A DNA stretch of 64,000 nucleotides from assembly GCF_001522545.3 (NCBI RefSeq), contig NC_031781.1, positions 6,736,911-6,800,910 on the forward strand, given 5' to 3'. Below the pieces are notes generated by a model. That model saw only the letters and a list, made by a program, of their open reading frames with translations, was not told the DNA's origin and ran no database searches. The stretch comes from Parus major. Its lineage: Eukaryota; Chordata; Aves; Passeriformes; Paridae. Numbering within the stretch: position 1 is the stretch's first letter; the number at the start of each line of letters is the position of its first letter. Made by a program: the position numbers and the translations under genes. Positions 25,852 through 42,981 of the stretch are shown in pieces.

Positions 25852-28780
25852 GTACGTATTCTTTCTGCTCTGCTTCTGTGGGGATGGTTTGACTCCTCCT
25901 GGGGGTGTTTCACTGCAGGGAGCACAGCCTGTCCAGTGCTTTCCCTTTCCCAGTTACCAGAAGTGTTGGTTAGCAGAACAATTGTCTGTTAATATGGAGA
26001 TGCAGTGTTGTGGAAGATAATTTGGAATCTTACAACAAAATTCTGTTTGGGGTGTCCATGTATAAACCACTGTCTGCACTCAGTCACTACTGAGGTTTAC
26101 AAACTTTGCTTTATTTGTGTCCTGGAAAGAATTAGTGCAGAGAAACTATGTGCCACTAAGTGTCATTGTAAATCCTTAGAATGTGTTTTCCTGTGGGAGC
26201 ATGCAAGGGAAATAATAAAGAGCCTAAAAATATGGCCAAAGCTACGGTCAAGAAATAACCTTGTGCTAATACTGAGGATTTTTTGTTGTTGTTGAAGTAG
26301 GAAAATGACATTCTGTGTCTTTCTTTTTGATATTCAGAATACAATAGAAAATATTTTTACTATTTGTCTTAACTGGGTGTACAATAAATGAAATCTTGTG
26401 GGATTTTCATTTGACACTAAGAAATATAATTTATGATGTATTTATTTGACAGTAGGCTATTATAAACAGGTAATTTATCTTGTAGTGACCCTCTTGTGCT
26501 TCTAACCTGAGTCTTAAGGTATAAGAACAAGTTAATTTTGTGATCCTATAAAAACTAGAAGTTATAATTGATTTCTGTATATCTGAAAATTCTAGTAACA
26601 GCAGATTTTAATGTCATAATTTAGCAGAGGCTATTTTAGCCTCTTTATCATGTTTGCAGAGTAGCAGTTAAAATTTTCATGAGAAGTTTTAGAGCAGTAC
26701 ATAAATGAGAACACAGACTCAGGATGTGGTTACTGATTTAACACTAAATCCAAATTTCAGTATATATTGTAATGCTACATAGTACCTTGTTATTAATGTT
26801 ATACCCTGGAAAGTCAGGGATACCAGATTAGCTAGAGTATTTTTAAAGGGAAATGGTTTGTCAAAGACAACTCTTTGTTGTCTTTGTATTTCCTGTGCTG
26901 AAATGATACATTATTACCATTGCTTTTCTTCTAGTGTTGCTAATTTACTGTGAACTCTTCTTTTAAGTCACAGTAGTTTTCAGGCGCAGTAAGTGACAAA
27001 AATGATGTCATTTCATATTGAGGTATCTGTTTCTAAACTTATCTCTGTATTGCAGAGGTAGTAGTGGTTTTTCAAAATCTTTGAGTTTCAGAATTTTATT
27101 AGTCCTTTAGCCCACAGTAAAAGCAGAGTATGGGAGTGTGGAACCATGTTACTGGCTGGAAGGACATGGATTTTATGAGACTGGAAGGCAACTTGTGGGT
27201 TGGTGTTGATTCCAGCATCACTGGAGAGGAATAATTTATGTCTATTGGAAAACGTGTTGCACAAATAGAATTTTTATCTAGAACAGTGCAAAAAAGCCGG
27301 AGTTCACTATACTTAGTTATTGCTACTAATGTGTGGAAGGAGTACATAAACTGTGGGTTTGAGTACCAATAGAAAATCCTAAGCCTGAATGTAAAAGATG
27401 GCACATTTAATGGAGTAAATAGACGTTGTACAAGGCTGATGTGTAGAACTGTCGGTGAGTTTGCACAGAGTGCTGGATGACTGGGCTGTCAGCTATGATG
27501 CCAAAGGGCTGCGTTTACAGGTGAAATCCTGGGAACCTTTTCTTGTCCTGTTCAAATTGGATGTTTGTTAATAGGCTGCAAAAAACCCCATTTGCTCTGC
27601 CATTCCTTAAACAGCTTTGAGGTCATACAGATAAAAAAATACTTTGCATAGCTACTGAGTTTGAAAGAACTCGTAAGTCTAAACTGTTAACTTAGTCATA
27701 ATTTTAGGCTAAGTTAAAGGTTGTAGAAGACTTGCAAGGGGAAAACAGAAGGAAAGTAATTAAAAGAGTTTTAAGAGAAATGCCAAGAATTTAATTTCTG
27801 GCAGACATATATGCTTTTGTGTGGAAATTTCCAGTGAACAGGCAATCTCCTAGCACTCCTGGATTTATGCACATGTCCTAAAATATGTGGCTTGGTATTT
27901 CATTCTTAATATCGTCTACAACAGCCTGTAAACAAGGAAGGGTTGCTGAGTTGCTCTACTTCCTTGCATTTCAGATATTATTAGGAAATAAATTTAGTTG
28001 AAATATATTGGTGAAGTTTTCTCTTGAGCCATTTTAGAAACATGAAGTAGAGCTGGGTCCCAAGATAGAATAATAATTTTCAGGCTTCTCAGCAACTGTG
28101 TCCCTACTTTGAATATCTGAACCTCTGGGTGATCCAGATTACTGCTGGTTTATGGCGATGGAAGATCACCATGGTGCTCTTCAATGATGTAGAAGATGTT
28201 TATGAATGGTTTATTATGAAAGATGAAGATGTTTAGGATACAGAAGGTCTCTGTGGCAAGCAAAGATAGAGATTTCAAAGATGGTCAAGTCAGTGATTAA
28301 TAGTTTCGCACGTAATTATTTAAAATTACAGTTGAGGTTCCCACAATGCACCCCCAGCATTTGAAAATTTCTATTCAGAGAAGTCATTAAGTTATTTATT
28401 TATGAATCCTGTGCATTTGTACATCTCTGTTGCTGATAACAGGCAGGTATTCAATGCTGTTGAATAACAGAATACCTTTTAATCGTTAGAATTGTAAATG
28501 TGCCTTTAGTGAAAGTTGGAAGTCTTTATTATGAACCAATAGCTGATTATCCTGAAGTCAATGTAAAAACTTCCGTTGCCTTCAAAGCACTGCGAATTTA
28601 GCTCAAAATGCGAGGATCCGAGAGAGGTGAGGGGTTCAGCTGTGATCAGTCGTGCTGCCGGTGATTCCGTTTGTTTTGCCTAACCTTGCCTGTGTTGTGT
28701 GTACGGACACGTTTTTGTTTTTTGCGTTGCGACTGCTGCCACCTCCCGCGTCACTGCTGGGATTACATGTGCTTCCCCAG
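25852..28780 (+). other. CACNA1D: Intron between exon 9 and cassette exon 9*
   Basis: A 2.9 kb AT-rich intron beginning GTACGT. GC content rises over the last 200 nt before the cassette exon (CpG-containing sequence around 28600-28750). No repeat element is recognised. Confidence 0.83.
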
Positions 28781-28858
28781 GGCTTACACTGGCTGACTTA
28801 ATGGAAGACAAGAAGAAAAGCAGACTTAGCTGCTTTGGCCGTTCTTCCAATAAACATG
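28781..28858 (+). CDS. CACNA1D: Cassette exon 9*: 26-residue insert in the I-II loop
   Basis: This 78-nt exon lies between GCTTCCCCAG and GTAAAA in the 8.4 kb between exons 9 and 10. It is phase 1 to phase 1, so inclusion adds exactly 26 residues and skipping keeps the frame. The insert begins RLTLADLMEDKKKSR and continues LSCFGRSSNKH, a basic, serine-rich segment just after the beta-binding domain. It resembles the exon 9* insert of CACNA1C, and its length equals the 26-residue insert reported for chicken hair-cell alpha1D. Two TGCATG elements lie 134 and 165 nt past the donor. Tissue use here is inferred. Confidence 0.88.
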
Positions 28859-31800
28859 GTAAAACGTGTTTGGATTTGCAGTTGAATTTTCTTTTGTGCC
28901 AATACTGCATTGGATGTGGTAGCTTTCAGGGGCACAGATTGTTTGCATTTCTATAACTGGGGCATAACCCTCTGTAGCATGGAACCCCTCGTGCATGCAG
29001 ACCTTCCTCCTGCTGGTTGAAGTGCATGTTTGAAATAGAGGTGCTGCTCTACCTCCCTAAAGCAGAGTGTTTGATCCCTTCAGATTTCCACTGAAGTGTC
29101 TTTGTCTCTGGCTGTTCTTGAAGGATAGGTTTTCTTTTTCAAAAGTCAGGTAAACCAGATCAAAAATGTATTTTAAGTGTTAAGAAAGTAATAAAAGTAT
29201 TTTATGAGTTTTATAATGCATCATAGTGTAAGCTTAGAACAGTGTGATAATAATATTTACTATTTACTTTTGATACTTATGATGTAGAATCTAACAAAAC
29301 AAAACAAGCTTTTACTGTATATCTCCTTTTGCTCTTGATGGTTTTATTTCTGTAATTTGTTTTATTCGCTAGTCTCCACCCACAATGGAGTTGAATAGAA
29401 GGTTTAGAGTATGGCAGTTATTTTCAAATCTGCCTGTTTTAATACTGCCAAATGTCCTGTTTGGACATGAGCACAGTTGCAGAAATTAGGAGATCTAGTT
29501 TTAATCCTATCTGCAACTGAGTTATTTGACCAAGTGGCTTTCCTGCTGTCCTAACAATCACTGTTGTGGCCCAGACTGAGGTTGAAAACTCATCCAGTTA
29601 CTTTAGAGAATGCAGAACTCTGTCAGAAATTGCTGCTACCCCGTGGACTCATTTTGTACAAACACTGATTCTGCTTGAAATTCTTTGTGCAACTGTTACA
29701 TATATTGTCTGATAGCTCACTCAGCTCTATGTGAATAGAAATAGTTTTTCTATAAAAATGGTGAGAAGACAGTTACAATTTTACTTTGAACTATGTATTA
29801 GAACCCAGCCCTTAAACGAGGCTGTTCAGGTTCTGATGTCTGCCAGGAGGCAGCCCAGCCCTGGCTGAAAACCTGCTGTCACCTGCTGGCAGTGGCTGCT
29901 GTGTCATGACTGGTGCCTGACCTTGCAAGTCAAAGGCATCCCAAACATGGGCACTGACTTGGATTCTTCTGCCTTGCAGGGCAGGTGCACCTTTTGTGAG
30001 CAGGGTTTTCCCAAAGTACAACTTAATGGCTGAAGTTTATTTCTTCCTGAGTTCATGGGGTGATTATGCTGATCTGAGGAGTTGAAGCTTAGACTGTCTC
30101 TAGATTAGAAACACCACACTAAATATTTTTCTTTGTATTTCCTCTTCTTGTATTTCCATTAAAAACAACGTGTGTAGAATATACAACATTCCCAAGGTGC
30201 ACAGTGTCATCCTTCAGGCTACAAGTGGTTGGTTCAGTGATGTTACTGTAACAAAACCCGATTAATTTGCACTCCTACTGCTATGCAGCCAACCTTATAT
30301 TGCTTTTTCATGGGCTGCCTATAAAAAGAGAGAGCCCATAAGAATGATCTACAACATTAAATCTGCACTATGAAAAATGATGTCTTGCTACACTAGCATG
30401 GAGAACGTCTTAAACGTTTCTCCTTAAACTGAATTTACCCCGAGAAGCTTCACAGTCAGAAGAGATAGTGCCACTTCTTTCTGAAGTGTTTTCTGGGCAG
30501 AAGACTTAGGAAAATTTGAGATGAATTTGTAATGAAAATGTTGCCACTTTGGGGATTTTTTTTTTTCACTCTGTTCAACTGTTTGACTACCTCAAAAATT
30601 TGGTAAAAAGGATTCAGAAAATTAATGTATTTTGAGAATTCACGTAATTTGAGAAAGAATTAGCACAATTTTTGAGTTCAGGCAATTGGTTGGCTGCTAC
30701 TAGCAAACAGAAGATGACATTTTTTGTAAGACTGGTCTATAATTTTACCACTTTAAAATAATGCCAAGATTCTCTGCAGAAGCAAATACTGATGAGCTGT
30801 GCAGATCACTCCACTTCTACAGCACTTTTCCTTCAGCACATGTAACCACAAGGCTGCCCAACAAGCACCAGTGTGAAAATGACAACAGCCTATGGATTGA
30901 AAATGCACAGTTGAAGTTGAAATAATTTACATTAGAGAGGAAAACATTTCTAACAATAACACTTGACACCACAATTCAGTAATTCAGGTTGCAATTTGGC
31001 CTGCTCCTGGATTCTACAGTGACACTGAATGGGTGTGTTGCAGGATTATGGAATCTATTTCTCCTGACTCTACCTGTTGAGGGCACATCACTGCTGATAG
31101 ACAGTGGCTTGCTCTTCGCTGTGCATTAATTATGTTACATCCTGGAGTGGAGATTGCAATCCCTGCTCCAAAGTCTGAAAACTCCATAGAGTACCTTGTG
31201 AATACCATGGATTGTTTTTCTCATGTTACATTCTTATCCACAGAAGCAAAATGTAGTAGTTGATGTATTTCACCTGTTTTCTATCCACTCAGGAAAGTAT
31301 TAAGGTGCATGCTGTATGGGTTGCTTATATTGTCTAATGCAAGCATTCTTTTGTTTGAAACCAGTTAGCTGAATTGAAGAGATTATTAGATCTAGAAATC
31401 TAGATAATCTTTCAGAAGAATGCCAAAATAAGGGCAAAAGGTCAATAAAGAAAAGAGAAAATTTGGAATCTTCCTTTAAATACTGGGGTGCCAGTTTTAC
31501 AAGATCTCAGAGCTGACCCTGCTGAGGTCAGTCTCTCAAAAGTCTCTCAAAATTGTGTGCTGTGTTTGCCTCATGGGCACCACCTGCCCCTATGGAGCTG
31601 TGGCCATGGAATGGAGTCGTTTGAGACCTGGCAGGTTGCTTGCATTAGCAGAGTGGATGTGGACATGCAGTGCTGCTGTTTTCTCCTGGCTAAAGACCTG
31701 ATGACTTGCTGGCATTGCTGGAGCTGGACTTCCACATGGTGCCTTTCTCAATACTTCTGTCAAGTTTCAATTTTGACATATAAATTACAATATAATGACA

Positions 31801-34267
31801 TCTGAGTTTCTAATGTGAATTTGTTGGGTTTTTTCCCCTCTTCTGTTTGTAATACAGCACCTGCAAGTCACTGATAGAGATGGAGCAACATCCCTGTGGT
31901 GTGTGAAACACAGTAACATTCTGATGTATTTAATAATTAGCAGAACTGACATTTACTTCAATAGGGACAAAGATATTTTTACTTTGATTTTCTTCACAAA
32001 TCCTGTTCAAAAGGGGCTAGTATTTCTTACTGTGGGCAAACACATAAAGTCAGGGTAGACTTGAGTTAAAATTACAGTACTTCACTTTTACATGCATTTG
32101 CATTACTTACATTGAATGTAGTTTTTTTGTCACTCAGGAATGACACTTTAGGAAGAACCAAATTCTAGGTAATTTTATTTTTTTCAGGGGATGGAAGAAT
32201 TGATAAATTTGAAATACAAGTGTGGGACACATTGTACATATGCAATAATGATGGAAGTAGGCCTAGCTATGCTTTCCTGGCAGCTCTTACTTGTGTGTGA
32301 AACAAGACTTCTGCACTCTTATTTTGTAGTTGCCCATCACAAGTGCTGAAATGTTCATCATTAGGTGACTATAATGTGTTTTCTAACAGCAGTCAAGTCA
32401 CCTGGCACAAGGCAACCAGTTCAGTTCTTTACCAGACAGGGAAAACCCTTATTTACATTTCAAAAGACACTGGCTTTTTGAAATAAACATTCTTAGTTCC
32501 AGAGCCCTGAGACTACATTTGAAATAATTTTGTGATTTTTTTTTCTTTAACCCTTTGAAATTTTAATAGTTGAATTTGAACATCAATGATTTTTTTCTTT
32601 ACTTTTGAGTGAAATTCTTTTTGAACTCTGACTGTAAGCTGTGAAGTTCTTACACGACTGGAAAAATCGGTTGTTTTAAAACTAATTTGTGAAGGGAAGC
32701 ATGATATTAGAACTGAGACACTTGCAGGTGCTAACCAGAGAGTTTTAATATATAAAGTCATTACAGTAATATTTTAAAAGAATCACCAGAACAGAAGAAC
32801 CTTGTGAAAGAAGGTTTTGCTGTGCTTACTGCCTGAAGTGCTTTGTTTATTCAAACACCTGCATGGACATTTTGGATCTTTCTTTGTTATGCCACTCTGT
32901 TTAGCATTTCATATGACAGTGACTTGCCTTTGGGGACAGATTCTCAGCTGTTGCAAACAGTAGCTGAGCACCTGGCCTGCACAGACCTGCCAGTCTCCAG
33001 CTTGGATGGGACTGATGGGCACAGAAACCAAACCAGCACTTCCCACTCCCCTCTATCTTCATGTCAGTGTTCAGGCAATACAGAGGCTGTGCAGAGAGAC
33101 TGTTCCAAGAGTTATCACTTTGTTCCTGATTTGTTCAGAAATCAGAAAATTCAGGGTCTGATTCTTAAATTTCATATCATCCTTTAGGCTGCCAAAATAG
33201 TGAGATTTCCCTATCAGAAGCTGGCAGTACAGCCCTTCTGCCCTTGGTGCTCTCAGTCCACAGACATTGCCTTAAACCCTTCCCAACAAACCAAACCAAA
33301 CCAAATAATCCAAACAAGAAAACCATCAAAACATGGAGGGTATGCACCAGAATGCCTTTAGAATGATCTGTTTTTCTTTTTCTCTTGCGGTTTTACAGTA
33401 ATTTCAGTGCATCTTGCACCTGCCTTATGTTTCCTAATTTAAATGGTATTTCTAATGTATAGACCAGCAACATTAATTCACCCTTTTCTTGTTCCTGAGG
33501 TTTTCCTTTCATGCTTGCTTTGCAGACATGGTAGCAGTGCTCTCCCCTAGGAAGTACTGAGAACTTTGGCTGTTCATAATTTCCTAACACTTTTTGACAT
33601 AAAGTGTCCTCCCTCTATATTTCAGTTGATTTGAAGACAAATGGTGATGACCCAGCTGTAAATGAGTTTTGTCTAAAAAACCATCAGCTACAATTGCTAA
33701 CCACTCAGTAATGACCTGCTATATGTCTAATAATTCACTCTGTGGCAAATGTAATCGTCCCCTTTTCATTAGCTGTAATTCTCATCATGCTTTGAAGGAC
33801 CATTCTCCCATTCCCCGTGCTCCTGCCTGCTGCTCACACAGTATTTGCAGGCACATTTACTTTCTGGCATCTTGCCTCGATAATTCATAATGTCAGTAAA
33901 AGCAAAGAGTGGTCAGTGTGACCACGGTGTGATTGTTCCTGCTTTCAGAAGTTAGATGATTTTTCTTGGAATCAGCGAGCTTGTTTACAGCACTTCAGTT
34001 GAAAAGCACCTCCAAAGTGTTAACAGAACACTTCTCAAAGTGGAAAGTTACAGAATCTAGCTCAGGTTAATTTCTTTGCTGGGCTAGCATACTCTGTACA
34101 AACCTCCTCTTCTTTTTATTCTGATGAAGTGTCTGACTTCATCTACGACTCCTCAGATCCTCCAAGCTCTCAGCAGAGCTGGAGACATGTTTGCCACAGG
34201 CCAGGAGATGCCAGCTGTGCAGTGCCTGGCTTGGTGCTGGCTCTGAGGCAGTTTTGTGTCCCCACAG
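28859..34267 (+). other. CACNA1D: Intron between cassette exon 9* and exon 10
   Basis: A 5.4 kb intron with the two TGCATG elements near its start. A small inverted repeat at 30310-30339 flanks a TATAAAAAG. GC-richer blocks lie near 29820-29990 and 32940-33080. No further exon is supported. Confidence 0.82.
28992..29028 (+). promoter_or_regulatory. Two TGCATG elements downstream of cassette exon 9*
   Basis: TGCATG occurs at 28992-28997 and 29023-29028, 134 and 165 nt past the exon 9* donor. UGCAUG is the RBFOX binding site, and downstream sites usually favour inclusion. Fox proteins are reported to control exon 9* of CACNA1C. The hexamer occurs roughly three dozen times in this window, so function is inferred from position and pairing only. 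Confidence 0.45.
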
Positions 34268-34355
34268 CGAGCATGCCCACCAGCGAGACCGAGTCCGTCA
34301 ACACGGAGAACGTCAGCGGGGAAGGGGAGAGCCCGGCGTGCTGTGGGAGTTTGTG
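34268..34355 (+). CDS. CACNA1D: Exon 10: I-II loop
   Basis: This 88-nt exon follows TCCCCACAG and ends at GTGAGT. It reads [20 protein letters not shown] and then SPACCGSL, with a cysteine codon split into the next exon. This is the hydrophilic part of the I-II cytoplasmic loop shared by Cav1.2 and Cav1.3. GC content is clearly above the surrounding intron. The split first codon becomes threonine after exon 9 or alanine after the cassette exon. Confidence 0.93.
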
Positions 34356-35040
34356 GTGAGTGCACGGATGGGTGCCAGGCTCCCACCTCATCGTCTCAGC
34401 ATTTCAAAGGATCCTTCTTTTGTTCAGCCAAAAGTGCCTTGAAATAGCCAGGCTTTGTATGGCACTTGCAGAAGTTTGATATTAGACAAATTAGTAGAGT
34501 ATTAAAGAGCTCCTAAAATTCTCAGGTTAAGAAGATAGGAAACAACTCAACTCAACTTGCAGTGGAATTGTGATTTCCTGAAAGCTTTTATAAAGTTTGA
34601 TTTTTGTCCAAAATTTTAAGAAAAGAATAGAAGCTTCTAATGACATGTAAAACTAAATGTTTTCCGTTATATTGTGCATTACCTAGAAAATATGTATTTT
34701 TTAGACAATAACTGAATGTATGTAAGTATTTCTATAACCCATGGTGTTCCATATTTATTTGCTCAGGTTTTCATGACTTCCAGGCAGCTTCTACATGCTT
34801 ATTCGAGGTTTATTTACTGAGTTTTAGAGAAGATTTCCTTTCTTTCACTAAGAAAATATATAGGGCTTTAGAAACGGTATTTCAGAAAATAAATAACAGA
34901 CAAAAGAATTTCAGCATTCATGATGCATTTTTTTAAAAGTTTGTTTTATGTATATGTAATGCCAATGCAAAATTCTAAAGAAAATGAATTTGTTAATTAC
35001 TTTTCCTCCATTCTTAAAATGCGTTTTCCTTTTCTTCTAG
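34356..35040 (+). other. CACNA1D: Intron 10
   Basis: A 685-nt intron. I looked for the mammalian-type 60-nt exon 11 (Trp/Arg-rich) and do not see it. The acceptor is strongly pyrimidine-rich. Confidence 0.8.
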
Positions 35041-35067
35041 TCAAACCATCTCAAAATCCAAGTTCAG
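35041..35067 (+). CDS. CACNA1D: Exon 12: 27-nt I-II loop microexon
   Basis: This exon of only 27 nt lies between a strong TTTTCTTCTAG acceptor and GTCAGT. It supplies QTISKSKF between split cysteine and serine codons. The sequence matches the QAISKSKLS segment of the mammalian protein at the same place. I number it 12 because mammals have a 60-nt alternative exon 11 before it; I do not see that exon here. Its shortness hides it from ORF scans, but phase on both sides requires it. Confidence 0.9.
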
Positions 35068-37573
<2,506 letters not shown>

Positions 37574-37636
37574 TAAGATTATCTAATACTGCTAATTCTA
37601 AGGATAGCTGAAGAGTGATCAGCAATTGTTTTGTAA

Positions 37637-39547
<1,911 letters not shown>

Positions 39548-39668
39548 ATCCTAACAGGTGAAGACTGGAATGCTGTCATGTATGATGGCATAATGGCATA
39601 CGGTGGTCCCTCATCCTCAGGCATGATCGTCTGTATATATTTCATTATCCTCTTCATCTGTGGTAACT
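39548..39668 (+). CDS. CACNA1D: Exon 16: repeat II selectivity filter and IIS6
   Basis: This 121-nt exon lies between GCTTCTTAG and GTATCC. It begins [20 protein letters not shown], which contains the second selectivity-filter glutamate. The sequence then enters the pore-lining IIS6 helix ([16 protein letters not shown]). A tyrosine codon is split into exon 17. Together exons 15 and 16 give a complete repeat II pore. Confidence 0.95.
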
Positions 39669-41380
<1,712 letters not shown>

Positions 41381-41450
41381 AAAGGAGAGTCTGGAAAATA
41401 AAAAAAGTGAGAAGTCAGAAGGTGATCAAAAGAAGCCCAAGGATAGTAAG
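41381..41450 (+). CDS. CACNA1D: Exon 18: lysine-rich II-III loop
   Basis: This 70-nt exon follows TTTTATAG. It reads KESLENKKSEKSEGDQKKPK and then DSK, a charged, poorly conserved part of the II-III cytoplasmic loop. The frame requires the end at 41450 with donor GTGTTT, which is a weak match. A better-looking GTAAGG starts five bases earlier, at 41446, but its use would shift exon 19 into a stop. Human sequence ends this exon with a comparable lysine before VTI. Confidence 0.85.
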
Positions 41451-42043
41451 GTGTTTATCCTAAAACTTGTCTCTTTTCTAAGAAGCAATGTTACTGATTT
41501 TCCTAGGGACTACTTTGTATTGTGCATTGTACTATTTCTTTTATGAGCCAATCATCCCTACATTTTTTTCCAGGTAAAGGGAACTTAGTTTTGATGCTTT
41601 GCATCCTCACAGTATCTCTTAAACCAGAAAAACCCTTTTGGTTCCAGGATATCCTGAGAGTGGAAGGGAAGCTCTTAGAGAACAAAATAGTTAATGTTAG
41701 AAAAATGTGAATGTTTTTAGGATCCCTGTAGGTATTTTGCTTGATAAATTGAATGAGATGAGTGAATGATAAACTCTTATGTTCAAACATTCTTGGTAGC
41801 TTTTATCAAAGTGTGTTGGTTTTATTCTTCTTGTGATTTACACAGCCAGAAAATGTGGATACTTTAGAAACATAATTTTTGAAAAAAAGTAATAAAATGT
41901 CAACCTCTCCTATGTTCTCAAGTTACTCTGCTTCAGAAAACTTACTTCTCTGACTTCAGAGGCTTATTTGGTTTGCTTCCTCTGGGCTTTGCACTCTGTA
42001 TTAAATTTACTTTTCCTCTTGTCCATCCCTTTCATTGGTGTAG
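41451..42043 (+). other. CACNA1D: Intron 18
   Basis: A 593-nt intron with a weak GTGTTT donor; otherwise featureless. Confidence 0.82.
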
Positions 42044-42113
42044 GTGACAATTGGCGAATATGGAGAAGGAGAGGATGAGGATAAAGATCCCTATCCCCCC
42101 TGTGATGTACCAG
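42044..42113 (+). CDS. CACNA1D: Exon 19: acidic II-III loop segment
   Basis: This 70-nt exon lies between TTGGTGTAG and GTATGT. It reads VTIGEYGEGEDEDKDPYPPC and then DVP, with a valine codon split into exon 20. The DKDPYPPCDVP block is what best separates Cav1.3 from Cav1.2 in this loop. The exon starts in phase 0. Confidence 0.92.
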
Positions 42114-42836
42114 GTATGTGAATACCCAGCTAGAAACACGTTTGTTTGCTAAAATATCCTAAACTTTTGCTCTTGGTGAGCACTGAATCAATTCCTTTGA
42201 AGTCTGTGAAGTTGTGCTCTTTTATTAGTGGATAAATGGCTCTAAGCATTATTTTTTCCTGGAGCTTCCTAGAGAGTACAAGCAGCATTTGAGAGTTAAT
42301 ATTGTGAGCCTCAGGACTGTTTTGGTAACACTATCTGGATGGGAGAGCAAATGCTAAACTTCTCTAAAACATTTGGCAAAAGAGGACATTCCATGGCTGA
42401 TGATGTTTGGTCAATTTTTTCTTGGCCCAGTGAACATACTTATCTAAAAATCAGTTCTGCCTGATTGTCTGGATGCATGTCACAGAAATCTGTCCTGAAT
42501 TTTGAGCTGACAGTGCTCACCCAGAGCAGAGCTCAGGCATGGACGGGCTGTCAGGGGCTGAGCTGAGCTGGGGCTCCAGAGGAGTCCTCAGGTGCTCAGG
42601 AGCAGCCAAGCCTCTTCATGCACTCAGGGCATGCATACCCACACCCACAGCCTTGTGTGAGAGCTTGTGACAACATTTGGACATTCACATTCTGGTTTCT
42701 AGATTTTTAGAGTCATGCTATGAATATATATTTCCTACAAGCCATGTGTATTGTCATACAAGCTATGCTTTTCTGTTGTTATGAACAAAACCTCGATGTT
42801 TTTTAGTTTATAATAAAAATAATGTTTAATTTACAG
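42114..42836 (+). other. CACNA1D: Intron 19
   Basis: A 723-nt intron containing a GC-rich block at about 42510-42660 with CAGGGGCTGAGCTGAGCTGG. No repeat family is recognised. Confidence 0.85.
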
Positions 42837-42981
42837 TGGGTGAAGATGAAGAAGATGAGGAGGATGAACCAGAGGTACCAGCAGGCCCACGTCCCCGTAG
42901 AATATCAGAACTCAACATGAAGGAGAAGATAACACCAATCCCTGAAGGGAGTGCCTTCTTCATTTTCAGCAGCACCAACCC
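42837..42981 (+). CDS. CACNA1D: Exon 20: II-III loop to the edge of IIIS1
   Basis: This 145-nt exon lies between AATTTACAG and GTAAAT. It opens with an acidic run ([20 protein letters not shown]), then [20 protein letters not shown] and FIFSSTN. The [14 protein letters not shown] motif is characteristic of Cav1.3. A proline codon is split with exon 21. The acidic run is repetitive at the DNA level (GAA/GAT/GAG), so its length may vary between species. Confidence 0.94.

Noticed and set aside
30310..30339. Seven-base inverted repeat around TATAAAAAG, resembling a promoter or terminator
   Set aside because: The stem is short, the surroundings are AT-rich intron and no transcript start or gene follows.
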